From an archaeon (GTDB lineage Archaea; Thermoproteota; QMWL01), in contig QMWL02000049.1 of assembly GCA_003661605.2 (NCBI GenBank), positions 1 to 5,582 of the forward strand: a stretch of DNA of 5,582 bases. The letters run 5' to 3'. The position numbers were made by a program, and so were the translations under genes. Positions 1 to 3,727 of this stretch are shown in pieces. Under the pieces are notes generated by a model, which was given only the letters and a program-made list of their open reading frames with translations, searched no databases and had not been told where the DNA came from. Every line of letters starts with the position of its first letter. Within the stretch, counting starts at the first letter, position 1.

Positions 1-2
1 AT

Positions 3-257
3 ATGGGGGATGTGGGGTCGGATGCAGTACGGCAGGCGAAGCGGGATTGGTTGGCGTATGTAGAGGCGAAGCTGGGGATGCGGATCGATGAGTTGGTTAT
101 GAAGGCGTTGGGTGGACGGAAGGTGATTCCGGTCGTTGTAGCGTGGAGCTTTCGCCCACGTACGCGGTCGATTGCGCGAAGCCATGGAGTGTGGCTATAT
201 TCTGTCGGAGAGTTTCTAGAGCTCTTGCGCCGTTATGCGCCTGCACGAGCGAAGTAA
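3..257 (+). CDS. C-terminal part of a PD-(D/E)XK-like nuclease-fold protein, probably 5'-truncated by the window
   Basis: Eighty-four codons are visible, from an ATG at base 3 to the TAA at 255-257. The frame is open at the window edge, so this Met may be internal and the gene probably starts upstream. Residues 5-35 look like an amphipathic, charged helix. Next come a hydrophobic strand (KVIPVVVAWSF, about 40-50), a helix containing RTRSIARSHGV, a second strand (VWLYS) and a final helix (GEFLELLRRYA). This helix-strand-helix-strand order resembles the end of archaeal restriction-endonuclease-like proteins of the DUF3782 type, where the last strands follow the active site. The catalytic Asp/Glu/Lys residues would lie upstream and are not visible, so the nuclease assignment is inference from fold pattern only. 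A 27-base gap separates it from the BtpA-family gene downstream, which suggests co-transcription. It could equally be a short uncharacterised protein that truly starts at base 3. Confidence 0.6.
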   Translation: MGDVGSDAVRQAKRDWLAYVEAKLGMRIDELVMKALGGRKVIPVVVAWSFRPRTRSIARSHGVWLYSVGEFLELLRRYAPARAK

Positions 258-284
258 GAGCTAAAGAGAAGCAGCGAGCAGAGG

Positions 285-1115
285 GTGTGGCTTCGCAGCG
301 TGTTTGGAGTCGATAAGCCAGTTATTGCAGTAGTACACTTGCCTCCCCTTCCGGGCTCTGGCCTCTACAAGGGTGTGCCGATGGACGAAATTGTCGAATA
401 TGCAGTTTCGGAAGCACGTAAGCTAGTGGATGCGGGTATCGACGGTGTTATCGTAGAGAACTTTGGGGATATGACGTACGCACCGGGACGGGTTGGACCA
501 GAGCTACCGGCGTGTATGGCGGTTGTTGTACGCGAGGTTCGACGACTAGGTGTGCCTACGGGTGTTTGCTTACTAACGGATCCGATAGCAGGGCTTGCAG
601 TAGCGAAGGCAGCGGGTGCAGCGTTTGTTCGTGCAACAGTGTATACGGAGGCAGTGATGGACGTATCGGGTATTATCACAGGGTGTGCACACGAGCTACT
701 GCGGTTTAGAAAGCTGTTGGACGCAACCGATATCCGCATTTTAGCAGATGTTCAGGTTAAGCACAGTCGCCCTCTAGCAGCTAAACCACTCGAACTTTCT
801 GCGATCGATGCCGCTTACTTCCAGGCAGATGCTATCATTGTAACAGGCGAGCACACCGGGTTTGAAACACCTCTTGAAGCAGTTCAGCACGTTAGAGAAG
901 CTCTGGCACACTACCGCCTCCGCCCCCACGTTCCTGTATTCGTAGGTAGTGGTGTTACCGCAGAGACTCTTGAAGCGTGTTTGCACGTAGCAGATGGCGT
1001 TATTGTTGGAAGCTTCCTCAAGATGGACGGAGTTACTACCAATCCTATTGACGAAAAACGGCTTCAGCAGTTTATGGAAGCAGTTCGTCGCGCTCGAATT
1101 GAAGGCGCTACCTGA
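285..1115 (+). CDS. btpA: BtpA/SgcQ family TIM-barrel protein
   Basis: The product is 276 residues, the usual size for this family. Family signatures are clear: near the N-terminus PVIAVVHLPPLPGS (residues 12-25), then a VENFGDMTYAP stretch, an ILADVQVKHSRPL strand and loop, IIVTGEHTGFETP, PVFVGSGVTAET, and the C-terminal phosphate-loop-like DGVIVGSFLKMDG. Strand-ending Gly and Asp residues recur as expected for a (beta/alpha)8 barrel. BtpA was named in cyanobacteria for an effect on photosystem I accumulation; SgcQ is a related enterobacterial protein in a sugar cluster. In archaea the substrate is unknown, and a sugar- or nucleoside-related role is only inferred from fold. The GTG at 285 gives the longest plausible protein. 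A second in-frame GTG at 300 would start at FGVDKPVI and fits typical family N-termini slightly better. A GAGG lies directly against the first GTG, too close to act as a normal ribosome-binding site. The 3' end overlaps the DUF447 gene. Confidence 0.9.
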   Translation: MWLRSVFGVDKPVIAVVHLPPLPGSGLYKGVPMDEIVEYAVSEARKLVDAGIDGVIVENFGDMTYAPGRVGPELPACMAVVVREVRRLGVPTGVCLLTDPIAGLAVAKAAGAAFVRATVYTEAVMDVSGIITGCAHELLRFRKLLDATDIRILADVQVKHSRPLAAKPLELSAIDAAYFQADAIIVTGEHTGFETPLEAVQHVREALAHYRLRPHVPVFVGSGVTAETLEACLHVADGVIVGSFLKMDGVTTNPIDEKRLQQFMEAVRRARIEGAT

Positions 1116-1740
1116 GGAGCGGCTTATAGAAGCGGTTGTTGTAGGCTATCATCCGGGTACGCAAGTTGCCAATGCAGCAGTTGTTGGTGTGCGACGCTTC
1201 AATAACCTAGTTCTCATGCGCGTCTTCTCAGACACCGATACTGCAGCGATCCTTCTTCGAAACAGGGCGGTTACGATCAACCTCACAGACGATCCATTTG
1301 TGCTTGCAGCAGCAGCTTTACGCGGTTGGAGTAAAGGTTTGGAGGAGCCCGAGCTACCTCCAGAGTTCTTCTGCCCTGCCAAAGCAGTAGCTGCACCCTG
1401 TTTGCGCAAAGCCTGTGCTGTTGTTGAAGCACGCGTGCTCTGGACGGATGCGCATACATATCGTGATCGATGGGGAACTACATCCGTTATTCACGCCTGG
1501 CTGGAGATGCTCTCAAGTCGGGTATCCAGTGTAGTTGGGGTTCAGCGGGGGTTGGGATTCTTCGTTGAAGCGCTCTACGCTCTTTCGAAGGCAAAGGTTG
1601 CGCGCTACCACCAGCAACATGAGGAGGCTTCTCGTTTAGTTGGTAGGGCGAGGGGGTTGATTCGAAGAGCGCTTCAGCTTGATGCGCGGATTTCGCTTGC
1701 GCTACCGATTGTTTTCGAGTTTCTCGAGGAACTTCTGTAG
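1099..1740 (+). CDS. DUF447 family protein (predicted FMN-binding split-barrel flavoprotein)
   Basis: Using the TTG at 1099 the product is 213 residues, close to the usual DUF447 length (about 190-220). The frame is open back to a TTG at 994, but those extra residues overlap the BtpA-family gene by over 100 bases, and the family-like sequence begins only at about LIEAVVVG. I therefore prefer 1099, which overlaps BtpA by 17 bases; the exact start is uncertain. Recognisable parts are the first strand with GYHPGTQVANAAVVGV (residues 16-31), a FNNLVLMRVFSDTDTA segment, and the family hallmark NLTDDPFVLAAAAL (61-74). The C-terminal helical region (ALYALSKAKVARYHQQHEEA and beyond) is rich in Arg and Ala, as in homologues. 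Solved members have a flavin-reductase-like split barrel, so FMN binding is likely by family; the reaction is unknown. The family is mainly archaeal and, as I recall, also occurs among methanopterin-associated genes of some methylotrophic bacteria. The last 39 bases are also the 3' end of the zinc-ribbon gene on the other strand. Confidence 0.85.
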   Translation: MKALPEERLIEAVVVGYHPGTQVANAAVVGVRRFNNLVLMRVFSDTDTAAILLRNRAVTINLTDDPFVLAAAALRGWSKGLEEPELPPEFFCPAKAVAAPCLRKACAVVEARVLWTDAHTYRDRWGTTSVIHAWLEMLSSRVSSVVGVQRGLGFFVEALYALSKAKVARYHQQHEEASRLVGRARGLIRRALQLDARISLALPIVFEFLEELL

Positions 1741-1935
1741 CGTTTGCTCTTGCTCAGGCGGTTTAGAAGCAGATACAACTTGCCTGGTTAACGGGATCGC
1801 GAATCGAAAGCCGCATTTAGTACACTGATAGACTTCGACCTCCGCCACGACGCGTTTTCCCATGATGGGTTTTCCGAACATCTTCTGTTTGCCTATGCGA
1901 TGAGCAGCGCTTTGGCAGCGAGGGCACTTAGTCAA
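1702..1935 (-). CDS. Small C4 zinc-ribbon protein
   Basis: A 77-residue protein starts at a TTG (1935-1933) that lies inside the last codons of the upstream amidotransferase gene, giving an 8-base overlap and implying translational coupling. Two CxxC knuckles are visible: Cys4-Pro-Arg-Cys7 and Cys38-Thr-Lys-Cys41, followed by Gly-Phe-Arg-Phe. Thirty residues separate them, with a basic stretch (HRIGKQKMFGKPIMGKR, 12-28) and an alternating strand (VVAEVEVYQ) between. This is the layout of a single zinc ribbon, as in small archaeal nucleic-acid- or protein-binding proteins and in transcription-factor N-termini. The last 25 residues (about 53-77) are polar and probably a helix. I do not recognise a named family, and function cannot be stated beyond likely zinc binding. 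The gene runs 39 bases into the 3' end of the convergent DUF447 gene. Confidence 0.75.
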   Translation of the reverse strand: MTKCPRCQSAAHRIGKQKMFGKPIMGKRVVAEVEVYQCTKCGFRFAIPLTRQVVSASKPPEQEQTLQKFLEKLENNR

Positions 1936-2704
1936 GGCAGTAAGTGTATAGGTGAGGGGGTTCGATTACATAAAGGTGGCGGTTCTCGGCTTCGGCGATG
2001 AGCGATGCACCAGGTACATCCGCGCGATCCTGTAAGACGAATACTGCGTTACCATCGGATAGAAACCGTAGCTGGTAGTAGGCGGGGTTCCTCACCCGCT
2101 GGGGATCGATAGCGTAGAGCGCAAGAAGCCGTTGTCCATCGGCGACCAAAGCGGTTAGCGAAGTATACGCACAGCCCTTTGCTTCGATAAGCTGAACTGC
2201 TGCTCGTACTGCTGCTACAAGGTATTCTCGCTTAGGGGTTGATTCAGAGAAGCGGTAAAACTGGCTGGCAATGAGCCACGCAAAGCGTTCGCTATCCGTA
2301 CTACCTTGAAGACGAGAAGAGGGGATGGGAAGCTTATCGACATCGTAGATTGTTCCATTGTGAGCAACTGCGAGGTGTAGGTTGCGGCGCGGTCGTACGA
2401 CAAACGGGTGTGTGTTTTCGATTGCGGTAGGCGCGCCTTTCGGTCCACGCCGTCGGGCATGGAGAATCGCTAGCCGTGCTACAACGTTCCACTCAGTCAG
2501 TTCTTGGAAAAAGGGGTCTTGTGTAATCGGCAAAGTTCGCCGATAGTGAACGAGAGAGGCGGGGGTCCAGTAAGTAACCCCCCAGCCATCGAGATGAGAT
2601 TGTTGGCGGAGGTCGTGAGCCGCTATGCTACGTAGTTGTTGGAGAAGGTGGGTGAGGTAGTGGGGTTTGGGGGTAACAGCGGCGAAGCCAAGCATTCGAC
2701 ACAC
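1928..2704 (-). CDS. Class II (Ntn-type) glutamine amidotransferase, stand-alone domain
   Basis: The start is a GTG at 2704-2702, chosen because the next codon is Cys: class II glutaminases expose Cys2 as the N-terminal nucleophile after Met removal, and the protein then reads CRMLGFAA, as in YafJ/GAT-II homologues. The frame is open 43 codons further upstream, but that extension runs into the divergent regulator gene and would bury the nucleophile. The 258-residue product shows the expected series: HLDGWGV (37-43, family GDGWG); HARRRGPKG (82-90), whose Arg84 should bind the glutamine carboxylate; NTHPF (97-101); AHNGTI (114-119), whose Asn116-Gly117 form the oxyanion hole; and GSTDSER (134-140), whose Asp137 should contact the glutamine amino group. 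It hydrolyses glutamine to glutamate and ammonia by family. No synthase domain is fused, so the ammonia acceptor or partner is unknown. It is the first gene of a two-gene minus-strand unit with the zinc-ribbon protein. Confidence 0.88.
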   Translation of the reverse strand: MCRMLGFAAVTPKPHYLTHLLQQLRSIAAHDLRQQSHLDGWGVTYWTPASLVHYRRTLPITQDPFFQELTEWNVVARLAILHARRRGPKGAPTAIENTHPFVVRPRRNLHLAVAHNGTIYDVDKLPIPSSRLQGSTDSERFAWLIASQFYRFSESTPKREYLVAAVRAAVQLIEAKGCAYTSLTALVADGQRLLALYAIDPQRVRNPAYYQLRFLSDGNAVFVLQDRADVPGASLIAEAENRHLYVIEPPHLYTYCLD

Positions 2705-2753
2705 AGCGAAGTCAGTATGTGGGGTCTCAAAGCCTTTAGCTATACAGTTGTCT
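2705..2753. promoter_or_regulatory. Divergent intergenic spacer, likely promoters for both flanking units
   Basis: These 49 bases are all that separates the GTG of the minus-strand amidotransferase from the ATG of the plus-strand winged-helix gene, so both units must initiate here or inside the neighbouring coding sequence. An A/T-rich patch (CTTTAGCTATAC, 2734-2745) is the only TATA-like element. It lies about 10 bases from the regulator ATG and about 30-40 bases from the amidotransferase GTG, which suits an archaeal TATA box for the minus-strand gene better than for the plus-strand one. A small inverted repeat (AAAG-C-CTTT, 2729-2737) overlaps its edge and could be an operator for the adjacent regulator, but arms of four bases are weak evidence. 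No Shine-Dalgarno site is visible before either start, consistent with leaderless transcripts. Confidence 0.4.
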
Positions 2754-3233
2754 ATGAGAGTGAGTTCAACGACGGAGGAGCAGCAGCTTGCTATTTTGAA
2801 GGCGTTAGCGGATAAGCGGCGGCTTGAAATCATGAAGCTGCTTATCGTAAGTCCGCGTAACCCTGTCGAGATTGCAGAGCGATTGGGGATAACGCGTCAA
2901 GCGGTGGAGCAGCACCTTCGGAAGCTAGAGGATGCGAAGCTGGTAGAGCGTTCTACACTTATGGGGCGGGTGATCTATCAGTTAACGCCAACAGGCTGGG
3001 ACTGCTTACAGCGCTTAGGAACAGTAACTGTAAAGCCTCAGACAGCACCAGTAGCGCAAGAAGCAGCTCCTAAGAAGCGGTCGCGTGTGTACTGGCCACT
3101 TGTGGCAGCAGGAGTTGGTGTTCTCGTATACGGTGTTCTTCAGGGTCTTTCGTATCATCAGCCATCATGGATTTTTGGAGCAGTACTACTAGCCGCAACT
3201 CTGATTTATATCGCAGTTAAGCTAGCGCGTTGA
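2754..3233 (+). CDS. ArsR-type winged-helix regulator with two C-terminal transmembrane helices
   Basis: The ATG at 2754 gives 159 residues. An in-frame GTG two codons later is an alternative. The frame is open back to 2667, but that would overlap the amidotransferase start, and those residues are not family-like. Residues 10-80 form an ArsR-like winged helix: ILKALADKRRLEIMKLL (14-30), then EIAERLGITRQAVEQHLRKL (39-58) as helix-turn-helix and recognition helix, and a wing (VERSTLMGRVIYQLTP, 64-79). A Pro/Ala linker follows. KKRSR (107-111) precedes two hydrophobic segments, about 114-132 and 139-155, joined by a short polar turn and ending in KLAR. The basic flanks predict both termini in the cytoplasm, so the DNA-binding domain would be tethered to the inner face of the membrane. 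No metal-binding Cys pair is present. The stop codon overlaps the TTG start of the PTPS gene. Autoregulation and control of the divergent amidotransferase are plausible from position but unproven. Confidence 0.85.
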   Translation: MRVSSTTEEQQLAILKALADKRRLEIMKLLIVSPRNPVEIAERLGITRQAVEQHLRKLEDAKLVERSTLMGRVIYQLTPTGWDCLQRLGTVTVKPQTAPVAQEAAPKKRSRVYWPLVAAGVGVLVYGVLQGLSYHQPSWIFGAVLLAATLIYIAVKLAR

Positions 3234-3652
3234 GCGCGATACTCGAAGTCGGACCCTTCGTCTTCGATGCTGCGCACTTCCTTCCCTCTTACAAAGGGGT
3301 TTGTCGACGGCTACATGGGCATACGTATGCAGTTACCGTACGAGTGCGTGGAGAAGTGCGAGGAAGTATGGTAATGGATGCGCGAGCCCTACGAGAACTC
3401 GTTAAGAAGGTGATTACAGAGTACGATCACAAGCTGCTGGTAAGGCAAGGTATGGGTACGGCAATCAGAGAGGCGTTACGCGGAGTAGGTGTAGAGGTGG
3501 AGATAGTTGAGCTTCCTGAAGACCCTACAGTCGAAGTGCTTGCAAAGGACATCGCCAACAAGCTTGCACAGCAGTTACCGCCACACCTATCGTTAGAAGT
3601 ATGCGTTAGAGAAGGATTTGGTGCAGCGGCAACAATTGTAGCTCGCTTATAG
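3230..3652 (+). CDS. queD: 6-pyruvoyl-tetrahydropterin synthase / QueD family enzyme
   Basis: The 140-residue product has a complete PTPS-family active site. The zinc ligands are His16 (in FDAAHF), His29 and His31 (in CRRLHGHTY). Cys25 in the CxxxHGH motif is the expected catalytic nucleophile. Asp66-His67 in EYDHKLL supplies the catalytic dyad, PTVEVLAKDI (99-108) is the conserved helix, and Glu128 in VREGFG is the pterin-anchoring glutamate. CxxxHGH is the spacing of true PTPS and of QueD (6-carboxytetrahydropterin synthase), not the PTPS-III variant. In archaea the most likely role is making the deazaguanine precursor for archaeosine in tRNA from dihydroneopterin triphosphate; a pterin-cofactor role cannot be excluded. 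The TTG start at 3230 overlaps the regulator's stop (TTGA), implying translational coupling. The other genes needed for preQ0 synthesis (queC, queE, GTP cyclohydrolase) are not in this window. The last residues (AAATIVARL) replace the aromatic ending seen in many homologues. Confidence 0.9.
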   Translation: MSAILEVGPFVFDAAHFLPSYKGVCRRLHGHTYAVTVRVRGEVRGSMVMDARALRELVKKVITEYDHKLLVRQGMGTAIREALRGVGVEVEIVELPEDPTVEVLAKDIANKLAQQLPPHLSLEVCVREGFGAAATIVARL

Positions 3653-3673
3653 CAGAAGTTCCCGTTCAGTTGG

Positions 3674-3727
3674 ATGAATCGCTGGCTCTTAGCTATGCTT
3701 ATGTTAGGGATAGTTGCAGCAAGCGCA
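3674..3727 (+). other. Signal peptide of the large secreted protein
   Basis: The first 18 codons have a short polar N-region (Met-Asn-Arg-Trp), a hydrophobic core of about 12 residues and a small-residue C-region with Ala16-Ser17-Ala18, which meets the A-x-A rule for signal peptidase I. The mature protein would begin Ala-Trp-Gln-Ala-Pro-Pro. No twin-arginine motif and no lipobox Cys is present, so general Sec export is inferred. Confidence 0.75.

Noticed and set aside
365..739. 124-codon minus-strand open frame opposite the BtpA-family gene
   Set aside because: Ser/Thr/Ala-rich low-information sequence antisense to a strongly conserved gene; no family features.
1149..1409. 86-codon minus-strand open frame inside the DUF447 gene
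   Set aside because: Basic, Ala/Thr-rich antisense shadow of a conserved gene.
2705..2833. Longer amidotransferase with a 43-residue N-terminal extension
   Set aside because: It would place the catalytic Cys internally and overlap the divergent regulator's conserved region. The GTG immediately before Cys fits the enzyme class.
3650..3676. Readthrough of the PTPS stop (TAG) into the secreted protein, since both share a frame with only seven codons between
   Set aside because: The PTPS product is complete, and the second frame begins with a clean signal peptide, which must be N-terminal to work. Two genes in the same frame is the simpler reading.
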